Shown here one piece after another: positions 34,801-48,000 of a stretch of DNA of 64,000 nt. The notes below the pieces were generated by a model. It had not been told where the DNA came from and made no database searches. It worked only from the letters and a program-made list of their open reading frames with translations. The translations under genes were made by a program, and so were the position numbers. The first letter of the stretch is position 1. Each line of letters starts with the position of its first letter. Origin of the DNA: Istiophorus platypterus (taxonomy: Eukaryota; Chordata; Actinopteri; Istiophoriformes; Istiophoridae); NCBI GenBank assembly GCA_016859345.1, contig CM029115.1:12791001-12855000 (forward strand). The letters run 5' to 3'.

Positions 34801-34958
34801 GATAAATGTCAAACGCACTATGAAAACGTAGGTTACCTAAGGTGCTATGTATGAACCAAGCAATTTGCACTGCTTACCCAACACTCCCTGGGCCACCGCT
34901 CGGATTCACCCAGGATTTGTACAGGTTTTATCCCAGCTGATGAACACCACACTGTTCT
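31870..34958 (-). other. Probable sv2c 3' UTR and sv2c-iqgap2 spacer
   Basis: No coding region. The minus strand has AATAAA at 31878-31883 and further copies near 32.81, 33.19 and 33.22 kb, so a long 3' UTR is possible. A CA-rich array lies at 32501-32595. The true cleavage site cannot be chosen by eye. Confidence 0.4.
32501..32595. repeat. Interrupted (CA)n microsatellite
   Basis: 95 bp of CA/CACT/CATA units within the probable sv2c 3' UTR. Confidence 0.95.
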
Positions 34959-35142
34959 TTACATGAGGACATTTGCCCTAGTATCAGGCAACCGGAGTCC
35001 AACCAGGCCTCCGCCTACAAGCACAGAGGAGGCCATGAGGATGGGGATGGCCTTGGTAATGCTAACAAGAGAACCAAAAATCAGGTTCCCCAGGACTGCA
35101 GCCAGCTTACAAAGAGCATTGCAGAATCCAAAGCCTGTTCCT
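34959..35142 (-). CDS. sv2c: sv2c coding exon 12 (TM11-TM12, stop)
   Basis: GTGFGFCNALCKLAAVLGNL, then IFGSLVSITKAIPILMASSV and LVGGGLVGLRLPDTRANVLM, then TAA at 34959-34961. Confidence 0.97.
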
Positions 35143-38100
35143 CTGTGGAGACAGAGAACATGGGACAAAAGGTGGTGAAAAGTAGAATTAAAAGAGAGAG
35201 AAATTTATAAGGTTGACTCATCAGTGTATTCTCTATGTATATATGTCTATTATATGTACATGCATACAAAACTGACTGCATAACCAGGTCTAAACATTTT
35301 TATTAGCAAATAAAAAATCATCCGTATCACTGTTTTCCTTACCTCCTGACAGTAGGGAATGACTCGGTTGTGACCACATCCAGGGAGTTCCAGGCAGAGA
35401 TGCTCAGGCCATTGTAAAGGCACAACATGAAAATCATCATGGACTCACTTGTGCCAAACCACAAGAAGAAACAGCTGATGCCAGAAAGGACCATTGAGCC
35501 ACCTGATGGACACAAAAATACAACGAGAGCAGGAGTGAAGGAGCAAGAGTTAGTGCAAGTGACATTCTAATGTTCAGCTAAATTATAGGGGCTAACAGAA
35601 ATTGTTTCATGTACTCAGTTATGGCTGTCAAATCCATAGCATGAGTCCCTTCAGCATTCTCAGTCTATGTGAAAACCAATTACTCAAGGCCTAACGCAGG
35701 CATTAGAGCCCTTACCCCTCGCTCTTACCTAACATGGACAGACGCCCAATCTTGTCCATCAGAAGGGCAGATACAATGTTGCCGGGCAGAACAGCCAGGG
35801 TCCCAAGGAAGTTGATGAAGTAAACCCAGTAGGCGCTATAGTCATCATCAAATGTCATCTGGCATCCTGTCTTGTTGTGGGTGAAGGTGCTGTTAACCAC
35901 CTCTGTGCCATCTATTAACTTCGATTCATCTATGTCTGCCCGAGGAAAAATAAAAAAAATTTGACAACAATAAAGCAAAGCTGATAACTTGCGATTGCTA
36001 TGTTATCTGTGATTTTAACGCTTTTCTTTTCCACCGGGACACAATTTAAGCTGATGAATCTGAGTATCAGAAATTACAAAGCATGCTACTCCAACTGTGC
36101 ATTTATGTCCAAATAAGAGTTTAAGAATCTCTCATCCTAGTGTCTCACCTGTGTTGAAGAAGAATGCATCAATGAAAGTACAGTTGCGGAAGAAAGAGCC
36201 CACCGATGTCACATCATCAAAGTAGCAGTTACGAAAGGTCGAGTCAATGAAGGTGACAGACTTCAGCTTCATATTGATGAATCTGAAGGAGCACAGTTAA
36301 ATTCTGCTTTTAATATTCTAGCTCAGTATAATAGTTATAGTCCGGTATCAATTAAAATGCAATGAAGTCATTTTAGATCCTAAATCTCCCTGTTGTATAA
36401 ATATGTCCATGTTTGATTGTAAGTATTCTGTGACAAACCTTACAAACTAAACAATAATCTCTATGATTTTTGCCTCCATTCATCCTGCTGGTAAACTGAC
36501 ATACCGGTCATTAATGAAGAGACCATTTTTGTGTATCTGGTTCTCCAGGGTGAAGTTGAAGGTGAAATCTTCGATGCGTTCATTGTTGTGGATCTTCACT
36601 TTGGAGGCATACTCATCTGCCTGAAGGTGTTTGATGACATCAGGGAACCAGACGGACAGGCCATAATATCTGCAACCAAAACAACGCAGTGATATCAGGA
36701 TATCAAGAACCAATTGATTTATTCCCTAGCCAAAGAATGTTGATTTGAGACTGAGATTTGACAAAATATTGATATAAGGACACTCTTGAATTTGCAATCA
36801 GACACAGGCAGAGAGCCAGAGAGACAAAGTAGAACACCAGGGGATACTTGTAGTTTCTGTCTGATTTTAAAGAGTGTTTTCAGACTGTTTTTTTTGTTTC
36901 GGGTTTTTTGTTGTTTTTTTTTACTTTGGCTGTTTTCTCTCCTCTCTCTGCTCCCACTGAGACACCAATGGACCAGTATTGATCCAGAGTCTGATTGATT
37001 TCAAGACCATGCAACTTCTACACAGCAGAGAGCTCAAGATGACAGAAATGTAATTCGGTCACAAGTCAACAGCCAGGTGCTATTATCTGGCTGAAGAAAT
37101 TAGACTTGCCTGATTTTTCTGTGCAACAAATGTCATCAGAAAAAAAGCTCACCCGAATGACAGTGTAAACCACACTATGGCTAGACGCATCATGTTCTCT
37201 CGCATAGGATAGTTGAAGCACTTCACAAGATTCATATAGATCTAAAGAGAGACAAGAGATGCATTATACAAGGTCGGAAATGATTTTCTTATATATAAGA
37301 AAGAAAATGAATGGCTGGCAAAAAATAAACCTTCTAATGAAACTGAATAAAAACACAAATATTTACCCCATGTGTTTCAGCCTTTATCCTAAAGAAAACC
37401 TTGGAAACTGGGTTGCCAGACTCTGATTCCATTTCAACCAGTTCATCCAGCTGTTTGGGGATCTTGATCCTGTTTACCTGAAAAATAAGGGGAAAAGGAT
37501 AACAAAGATTTAATATTAACAAAGATATTATATATAATTCAGTAAAACCTGTGTAGTCTATATTCAGGCAATCATAATTTATTTACATAACTGTGAAAAT
37601 GCAATGATATGATATCCCACTTATTTCTGTGGGATCATCTTTAGTTTCGTAGTTGCACAGCTATACATGTTAACTGCGATGAAAATAAAAACAGAATCAA
37701 ATAGTTGAATATAAACAGTATATGATCAATCAAAGAAACATGTGTTGACTAAGAGGCTTTCCCAAAGTGCAGCTCATGCAGCACATAAGCCTGAATGACA
37801 CAGAACAGCTTTCAGAACCTTCATAATTCAGATATGATCCTGAATGGTGAAAGTATTAAAACCTGTCCCAGCAGTGGCAGAATATAAGCCTCTTTGCTTC
37901 CTTAAGCATCAGGAATCCCAGCCAAGACAGCACGTAGCAGAAACAAACACTCACGGTGAAGACTTTCTCCGGTTGCCCACGCGCTCTCATGTTTGTGTCG
38001 TGGATCTGTTTGAGGATCATCCAGGCTTCATCATGCTTCCCCACCTGACAGGAGGGGAAAGTGAGGAAAAGAGAGGGAGAAGGTGAGATAAATTCATGGG

Positions 38101-41100
38101 ATCAGCATCAGTCTCGCTTACTTAGGGACAGCAACAGTCTCACAACCACAATCGTGTACACTCTACATAAATATGTACCTTTGATTTCTCCAAAATGGGC
38201 CAAAATGATGAGAGTCACGACAACAGTGACTCACTTACATCCAAAGGGTAATTATCCTGCAGCAGCAGCAACCCACTGTCACGGATCTTTCAGCTACCAT
38301 TTTGCAGATACATTTAAGGCCTGTTTTGGATGACTCACACAATTTTGGTCTGATCTGTTGGAAAATGTTCAAATCCTCTCAATTTGCCTGACATACATTC
38401 CTAGAGATGTTGAATATAAAACTGATAAGCACGGACAGTTGGTAACAGTGACACAGTACTATGATGTGGCACTCTTGAAGATAAAACTGATGAAGCAGAC
38501 TCAGAAGAGATCAGATAACTCTCAGTGCGAAAGCTGTATAAATTCCAAAGAAAAAAAATCTGTATACCTCAAGGTAGAACCTGGGGCTTTCAGGCATGAA
38601 CGTAAGTGCCACCACAGCACACACACAGGGCAGGGCACAGACGACCACAAACACCCTCCAACTGTGAAACTGGTACGCTGAACCCATACTGAAGCTCCAA
38701 CCTGGAAACAGTGGCACAGGACAGCAGTGACAGTCAGGTCAGAGAAAGATAGATGACATGGCAGGATAAGAAATTAATGCTTGTAATGTCTGTTACAGAA
38801 TTGATTTCAAAATATTGCTGCTGGTTTATAAAGCACTCAATGGTTTAGGGCCATATTTCTGATCTGCTGCTATGTTCTGAACCATCAGGACCCCTCATGT
38901 TGTCTGGGACATGTCTGCTGCAACTCTCAGTTCTTTTAAATCAAGGCTGAAGACTTTTCTATTTGCCATTGCCTTTCACTAAATCAAATCATTACTAATT
39001 TCTTTCCCTGTACTATATCATTTATTCCTATGCTTTTTTTAATTTTTCTCTTTTTTCCCTCTTTAATTATATCTTAATGCTTTACTATATTGTCTTATGG
39101 TACTTTTACATTTTGATTTTGATACTTTTTGATTTGGATTACCTTGTTGTTGAAATGTGCCATACAAATAACCTTGCCTTGCTTTCCCTTTCAGAACTTG
39201 ACGCAAACATGACAAGTGCTTCATTCACATGTGTGCTGTGCACCTTTCTAAAAGTGCTAAATGTCTAGTGAGGTAAATGAATCAAACATGGTAAAGTTAA
39301 GATAATTTATATGACTTTCACTCACTGTATAACATTATTGTGGTGAACGTGTAGAAAACAGTTCCTAAATTATATATTCAACAGATACAGAGAATCAGTA
39401 GCATTCATGTGGTAGAATGTTGAGTCCTATATTCATTCTCTTTTTAGCATTGTTTTCATCACGACCATCCACCGAGGGAATCATCCGCCTCTTAAGTTGC
39501 ACAATGCGCCACTATGTTCACCAGCTAGTCACTAACTTTGATGCTGATGAGAGGTGAGAGTGAACCAGAACATTACAGCTACCAGCCATCAAAACAAAAC
39601 AATGAGTTACAAGAGACTATAAAGCTCCATAGAGCTAAGTGGGAGCTGCAGAGCCCAGTGGTAATAATGATGACAATTCTCTGTGGGTTTGTCACTACAA
39701 ATGACTCCTCCTGCATGAAAGTGGTTATGTGATCCCTTGTTATGTTTTATAGCCCTTTTAATATGGTTACAGACTTGCACAACAGAGAGATTCCCGTTAG
39801 TTCTCTACTGTTTGCCACTATTTTTAACGAACCAAAACAATGAGCTACAGCAGGCTGAAAACTGTGAAGTATTTGGTCAGTATAATCAATACATTTCATA
39901 TTACACATCCTTAAATTACATCATTTGATTATGTCAAAAATATGAATTTGTGCATTTTTAATGAAAAACGACCACCACTGCAAATATTGCTGCAGTGGAC
40001 CACACTGTGATAGACACAAAATACTGGGTATAATAAAATATATGTGTCTGACATAATCATTTTGAATTGTTTCTTTTTGTTTAGTTTATCTGTGTTTGGC
40101 ACATTTCCAGGATTTAAAAGATGTTTTGATGTCTTCAGAGATCTAGTAGTTGTCTCATGTTAATCTGAAAGCTCACAAATCAAAGTGCTGCAAGAGTTTT
40201 TCTTTTAACTCACAAATGCAGCTAATTGGCATTTAAAATATCATTACACCTCTTTTTTTATCTAAAAATGTTTGCCTTACTCATTGATAAATTATGCACT
40301 CAACAGGTGGCTATTTAGCAAATCTTCAACTCCAAGGGGAATAATGAAAATTAATATGAATACTTAATAAGTCTTGAAATGACGCTTTGAGGAAGCAGTG
40401 ACTAAATAATATTGAAAACAGTGTAATGTAGTAGTTTATATCCTTATCAGAGGGGGGACCGGGCCACTTGATCTGAGAGGCTGATTCTAAATGTTATGTG
40501 TGAATCTCAAACTGCAAACACAAAGGGCTGCAAATAAAAGATGGCATTTAAATGAGAGCACTCCACGGCCAGAGCAGAATGATGCATAACCTCAAAGATG
40601 AATGGCTCTGCAGGGGGAGCTGAGAGAAGTGCACAGGGATGGGTTAATTGAATGTGTAGAAAAGAAATTGAGTGTTTTCTGCTAAGTTAAATCTTGTTGC
40701 ACCTGATCTCAGCCCACAGGCACTCTCCCAGGCTCATTAATCACGTTAACATGCAAACACACACATGCACAGGCATACAGTCTCACAGAAGGGGGGATGC
40801 ACACATACCCACACATACACACACACACACACACAAATTTGCATTGACAGAGAAAGTAAGTGCATGCACACAAAACCATACATCATACATTTTCCTTTTC
40901 TAAAACATTCAGTGGAGAAAAGAGAACAGACTATTTGCAAGAAAAAAAAACAAAGTTACAAATAATAAAAGGTTTGAAATTGATAATTTTTTTTTTCCAA
41001 GTTGCACAAATACTCGAACAACCTTATTCATGGTTCTTTCTCTTTCATAGATGTCATCTTCAAAACAAAATTTGTTACTAAACTGACTAATGATGTTTCC

Positions 41101-41961
41101 CTTTAGACTTAAAAGGCTGGTACTAAATATGACATTTAATTCAAAGAAATGCAGTAATTAAAATATGTGGAAATATGTTTTATCTCTCCAAATATGGATT
41201 TATTTGATGTATTGTTTTTTTATGTACAAGGGTTTAATAGGTGTAAAAGTTGCAGAAAGAAATGATTATGATAAAACTAATGTTGACTTAAAGTATACAT
41301 ACAGTAAAGCCAGGACCAGCGAATCACAAATGTACTGTATATGTAGATCTGCATTTGTTCTTTCATTGACTAATTTTTTAGAAGTTTTAGGAGGAGGTAC
41401 AGAAAGGGGTTGCCATGACAGTTGTGGACTCCCACATTTCTCAACAGATTTTACCTCATGGAGATGCTGTTTCAGAGAGAATTGCCACATAGCACCATTA
41501 TTCATCAACAGGCGTAGGAGAGGGGTCAGAGGGTAGGGGGGGCTAATGTTAATGGTAATGCCAGTAAAACGCTGCTTGGAATTAATCTCACAGCATATTA
41601 AAATTTGGCTTTGATAGCAATGCATATCAACTGCTAAAAAGAACTATTTTGAAAGGGCAGTTGGTGTCTATCATAAGTGGTATAAATGCATCCCAAAAGA
41701 GATCAGAGAGATTAAAATGTCGTAGTAGAAATTAGGAATCAGTGAAAAAGAAAGATAAAAAGTAAAACCAAGAACAGAAAAAGGAATTAACCCAAAAGAC
41801 AAAAAAATTGTATGTACTTTGTCTTTGTATTTGCTAACTGCACATTATTTTATGTACAGAACACAATACAAAGCCCAGGACAAACAGAATATATTTAATG
41901 TTTTAATATTTAATGTATATTCCTTTCTCTATGTGTGTGTTTGAGTGCGTGCACGCACGCA

Positions 41962-42015
<54 letters not shown>

Positions 42016-45000
42016 TCTGGAGTGACTCAGAAAGAGAGAGAGAAATAAAGAGAGAAAGAGAAAGGGAAGTTGTTCAACAGTGATTGCCTTTTCTACAGAT
42101 ATGTAGTGTGGCTTCCTGCCCCTCAGGGTTAATGTTTCACCCATGCCATTGGAAATCTCATTACAGGGATTACGTACATAATTGACTAAGTCTATGGGTG
42201 ACTGAGTCAGCAGTGCTGCACTACCCACAGGCCTAGATACTTGAGATGCTCAGATAGATTTTCAGACCTATAAATGCATTAAAGAAAATTGGAGGTTTAC
42301 TGTGAAGAAAGCCAAAAAAGACATACGACAATGCCTTTCAAAATAAAAAAATTGCAAATAGAGAAGTTACAAGAAACTGACAATGATATCGAGTCCACTG
42401 GGGGTGTTTAAACTTTAATCTGTAGATCTGAGCAGGGTCTAATGATGTTACTCTAGTGGTGGCCTGAAATCCAAGCAGACGTCCTTGAGGACCCCAGCTG
42501 GGGGGCTGAAAGGTGTCTTTTGGGACACATTATAAGTCAGTGAGTGGAGAAGATAAATGAGGGCTCTAATGGTATGTTACAGACTAGTGCCCAGGCACTT
42601 GTATCAAAACCCATCGCCAATACCTTTATGTCGTTATTCAAAGATATAAAGGTATCTGTGCAAAGGCATTGTTGCCCAGACATTGTAGTGCTGTCTGTTG
42701 AAGGCACTACAGCCCTTTAGGGAAAACATAAAAACCATTGGTGGGCACTGGAGTATGTATGCAAGACATGTAGTTCCCTCTCAAAGAAAGAGAGGCAGAG
42801 TGGTTGTGAGTGTCAGAAAGAATTAGAGCAAAATAAGGCCACTACCATCCTTTCAATATAATATCAGCAGATCTGACAGCAGTGTTTCTTCATGAAGACT
42901 CATTCTGGTTGCAGAGGGTTTTGCAAGTCCTTCACCAATGTGTTTTACACACTGGTGAATCTGTACTGCTGTACATCCATGTGAGTAGATCTAAAGCACC
43001 ATGTGCATTTGCATTTTGCATGTTTGTATGTATCTCCTTGAGTAACATGCAGGTTTTTTATCAGGAACTCCATGATTCACTATGCCTTGTGTGTTCTCAT
43101 GTGCCTTTCTGTGTGTTAACTTGAATGACTTATTACAATGTCAGATGTTATTGCCTTCAATTTCCCTTGAAGAAGACCTGTATGTGGGTTCAGCCCAGTA
43201 AAACATCATCCATGCCACTTACAGCAACAAACACACACACACTGTCACTCTCTCGCTGACGTCACAGATTGGCTAAAGCATGGTCTGGCCATAAATCACC
43301 TCTAGCTGTAGCTTTGTCCCATTAGAGCAAGGAGAAAAACCTAATTATGCTTGATCAAGAAGAACACTCTGCAGAGACAGGGAATGGAGAGAGAAGAGGT
43401 AATAAAAAGAAGGACAGGGTGGGCAGAAAGATGGGGAGAGTACAAAACAGAAGAGGGGAGGCAGTTTAAGGAAGTGGCAGCAGGGTAAAAACAAAAAAAG
43501 CAGGATTTAGGAGAAGAGGAGAGCAAGAAAAGCTTTTTCCTTCTTTTTGTTTCCTTTTACAATGAGTCCAGCTGATATCTAACATAGTATTGTCATAAAT
43601 CACAGCCTTCTCGCTACCCCACAGGCCAACCCTAACTCTTTCAGCATGTGTCTGCTCTACAGTATCCATGCATATGTTAATCTCTTAACCTCTGCCTCCC
43701 CCAGCCTGCAGCCACTCAGAGCTATTAAGTAATTGATTCTCATGGCGCTGAAAACTGGCACTTCAACCCACGGCCACAAGGAAGCCTTACAGTGTTATAA
43801 CCTGTAGTCGACAGCTTATCTTAAAGTCACATTGCAAAGCACTCCATCAGTACTTAATCCTGTTAAGGCTTTCATGAGACAAACTTTTTTGCAAGTCATA
43901 ATTGGCATTTTCTCTTTACCAGTTTAGCACCAATTGCAGATGAGTGAATGGTACAATATTTTCTAACCAGTAAACTCACCATAGTGTGGTATGATAGCCC
44001 AGGCCATAGCAGATGCATAGATCTCCCCAATCATCCAGAACATACACAACCAGCTCAGATGTTCTCCTCTTTTTTCCCTGGACAACACCTCTGCAAAGAA
44101 GGAGAAAACGATGGGCACTGCGCCTCCTATCCTGCAAGAGTTAGCGAGAATCAGAAAGTGAGTGGGAGTGTGGCTGTTAGAGCCAAAAAAAGGGCAAAAA
44201 ACAGAACCTTCCTAATGTTTTACATTTTTCACATGTGGTAGTTGCATTTATGATTGCTTTTACAAGCTTTACCCCAATCAATCAGTTTGTGGCCATTTTT
44301 GTTCCCACGGCTGCATTAGAACAACTAGGACACTGTTGAATTGCCATTATTCAGCCTTTTTCCTCCGTAAAGTGTTTCTTTGATTGTTTATCATTAAAAA
44401 TGGGATAAATTACAGGCTCGCTGCAAAGATTACAAAGGAGACAAAGTTAGCAAAAAAAATAAGCATAAGCATATTTTCCCAAAAACATAATACAAAAAAT
44501 TCCTTAGTGCCAGTTCTTCATGATTCACTGGCACAGGTCAAATTGGCAGTTTGGAAATCCTTTTCAATTACTCTGAAGGTCTCTGTGGAGAATGATGGTG
44601 ATGCAATTACTGAATTAGCTCTTAAAGGAACAGCTCCACTGCCAAAGAAGAGGAAACAATAAATCACCGTGTACACCATGTTTCAATGACAAGATGACAC
44701 GCCATCTGGTAGAGTTTTTACTTTCTCACACTCTGTTAATTTTAAGAGATTCTATGGTTGAAAGAATGTACAGTATATTGTTATACGTTTTGAGGAGTTC
44801 AGCCCTCAAATAGATTTTGCCTCAAAGAAATTAATGTTTTACTCTCAATGATTTAGGCCTGCTGCACACTTTTGAACAAATATTGTATACGTTCAGAGAG
44901 AATGTCCATCCTGTTGCCAGAGAAGATTTTAAGGTTGTACTATGTGACTAGACTTTCACAATTCAATCTGCATCAGCCCCAGAATAACCTCCACTATATA

Positions 45001-48000
45001 AGACTTACCCGAAACCTGCGACGAGGCGGCAAAGGAGGAAGAAGCCATAGCCCTGGACGAAAGATGACAGGAAGGCGAAGAAGCCATTCGTGGACATGCA
45101 AATGAGGAGGCACTGTCTGCGGCCCACTTTGTCAGACATACCTCCCCAGAAGAGCGCCCCAATCATCATTCCCAAGTAAACAACACTGCCTGGAAAGAGA
45201 AAGAGAGAGGGCCAGTGCATTACCTCATATCTCTATATCCCTGAGCATGTGTTTGAATGAGTTTGTATGTTTTGGTATTGAGGACTACTCCAACATTTCG
45301 GGAGTTTATGAACATGATTTTGGTGCCAGTCGCTCTCATCACTTTTTAGATGCAAGTGAACAAATAAGTAACCTCTCATAGTCTTTTTTCACATATTACT
45401 TGCTGAGTTATCTTCGCAAAATCATACCGTCTGTCCTCTTTTGGAAAAGTTATTATTCATTAGTAATTTAAACCTGCAAGAACTGATTTTTTTGGCTACT
45501 AAGTGGTTGGTACAGTTAATACATTAAACCTTGAGCTCTGTTTTTGGTTTCCATCAAGTCCTGAGTTAAATATCTGGCTTGTTAGCTGCTAAATGCTCCA
45601 CTGTTTTCACCAGCTAGTTGCTGACCATGATGCTGATGAGAGGTGAGAGAGAATTCTCTGTGTTTTTTTCATCACGAGACATGCCTATGAGTCATGTGGT
45701 CTACTGGTAATATAAAAAAAATGATTACAACTGCTGTAATTTTAATATAGTTACAGACATGCATACAAGAGACATTCCCAGAGAGTTATCTGCTGCAAAC
45801 CACTGTTTTTTAATAAGGCATTTCAACAAAAGAGCAAGTATGACTTGCACAAAGATCCAGTGGCAAGACCAACTAAGGACACATCTTCACTCCTTGCCGA
45901 CAGTTTGAACAGCTGATATTCACAGGTTTGCGTCTTTCATTCTTATTTCACCATTAACCATAAATTTATACCCATTCAAGTGAATGTGAGGGTGAGATTT
46001 TGAAAATATATCAGCCTAAGTAGTCAAAGCCACCAAACACTGACTCTCAGCCAAACGGCATTTTCAGAATCATGTCTCTAAATATGCCTCTGCTGGTAAA
46101 TGGCAAAGTGTCAAATTAAAATGCAGAACAACATGAAGCTTGTGCCTCTGCTATTGCTGAATGTTTATCAGTGAATTTATGTTGAATGAGTGACTCCATA
46201 TGGATTGCTGAATTTATAGATGATCTTATGATCTGTTTTAAAATGGTAGAAATAGATAAAATAGCTGCTTGATGCAGGTGAAAAAGTTAAAGTTAAAAAC
46301 ACACACACACACACACACACACAAACATATATTCCCCAAGATATTTTAAGACCTATGCTTTATAATTTCACGAAGAGATTGAAACAAATACAGTTTCCAA
46401 ATTAAAGCTTCAGTATTCTTGCTGCTGATAACAATGAACCTAAAACCCAAGTGGAAAACCTTCCGTCCCAATGAGCACACTCTAATGTTGATGGTTAAAT
46501 ACAGTGTGTAAAGAACTGAAAACAGGCTCTGATCGATGAGGAGACAAATGTGATCAGTAATGCAGGGTGACTTTACAAAAGGGCCCTCTGCACTCTTTTA
46601 ATCTCTCTCATCACAAATGGGATCAATGGCACCAACAAAAAAATAGCATTGATTTCTCTCACTGATCATCATGATTCTGCTCTGGAGAAAGGAGCCTATT
46701 GTTACTGCTTTAGTCTACAAAGTATCTGGCACTGTGTGGTTGGCAGCATTCATGGACATATGTTGTCTGGTGCAACTGGAGTTTTTTTCCATTTCAGTTT
46801 TTTTTTTTAATTTCTGTTCCAGGCTAAAATTATTGAATTGTTAACTAATAGATAATATCACTTTGATCTTTTGTCTTCATCCATATCCAGACCTGATGCA
46901 GACACATACATATAAACCAACAAGGGATCTGTATTCATAAGTCCAGACAAAAAGAAGAGAATGTGAAAGTCACAGTGATACATGGAGTGATATGACTGAG
47001 CCCTAGGGACACTTTGTTCATCCCATTACAATAATCGTAAGAGCAAGATGCATTTCCTTTCTGAATATCTGCAGTCAAGTCTCTTCTCCTCTGCTTTGAG
47101 CAGATATATGGTTGACTCTTGCACTTCAAAGGTCAAAACCCGCCCATCTGTCACATTTGGCAGCTATCTAGATACTTGCCTGAAAGTACAATAAATTAAA
47201 TTCTAAATTTAACAGAGTTTTCAGTCTGTGCACAGTTTACTTTTGCATCATTAAAGGGAGGGTTGGCACAGGCAAATGCTCACTGGCCTCCCATTTACAT
47301 GCAATGCATGTAAACATCCAGGGGCCTTTTCATTTTGCTTCCACACTCAACTTTCAATAGAAAGAATACACTGGGGGGGGGGGGTTGTTTTTTTTTTTTT
47401 TTTGGTTTTTGGAGGTTTTTAAAGACACTGGCACAAAACAGAAAAGGGAAGAACCTCTGATTCCTTCTGCTCTAAAGCAATAAAAACTGTTGACATGTGA
47501 TTACATCCCTTAAAGAACAGTCAATTATGTAATGAATTTATTGATGTTCTGTCTGACTTGCTGCACCACATCTAGGGACATGATATCAGGAGTGCCTGCA
47601 CCAGCAAAGAAGAAAGTAGAGTACCGTGGTGTCATGTAATTACGAAATAGCAGACACACCCCTTAACATTATGAGGTCTATCTCATCACCAAAGGACCAA
47701 AACGTGGTTTCTGTAGCATTAACCCATCATATCAGAAAATTATGGCATTTTAACACTCTCCTTTGCCCCATTTCTAATTTCTTTATGTGTCACACTTCAC
47801 TGTGAGCATGATAAAGTCACATATTCTATAGCGTTTGGCTCCTCACATGCATCTGCTCATTGGATGACTGAACATGAACAGTTCTGTTTAGTAATCCACC
47901 TCAACTTAACAGTATTGCATATATAACCCATGAAATGTTTCAGCACTTTATTAGACTGATGCTGAGGCTACAGTATAGCTGTCAATAGTGAACACATTGG

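Larger units (their letters stand above)
38702..43979. other. sv2c intron 3
   Basis: 5.3 kb. It holds a LINE tail (38794-39184), one copy of a dispersed repeat (39509-39829), and CA arrays at 40811-40835 and 41964-42012. No coding exon was found. Confidence 0.7.
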
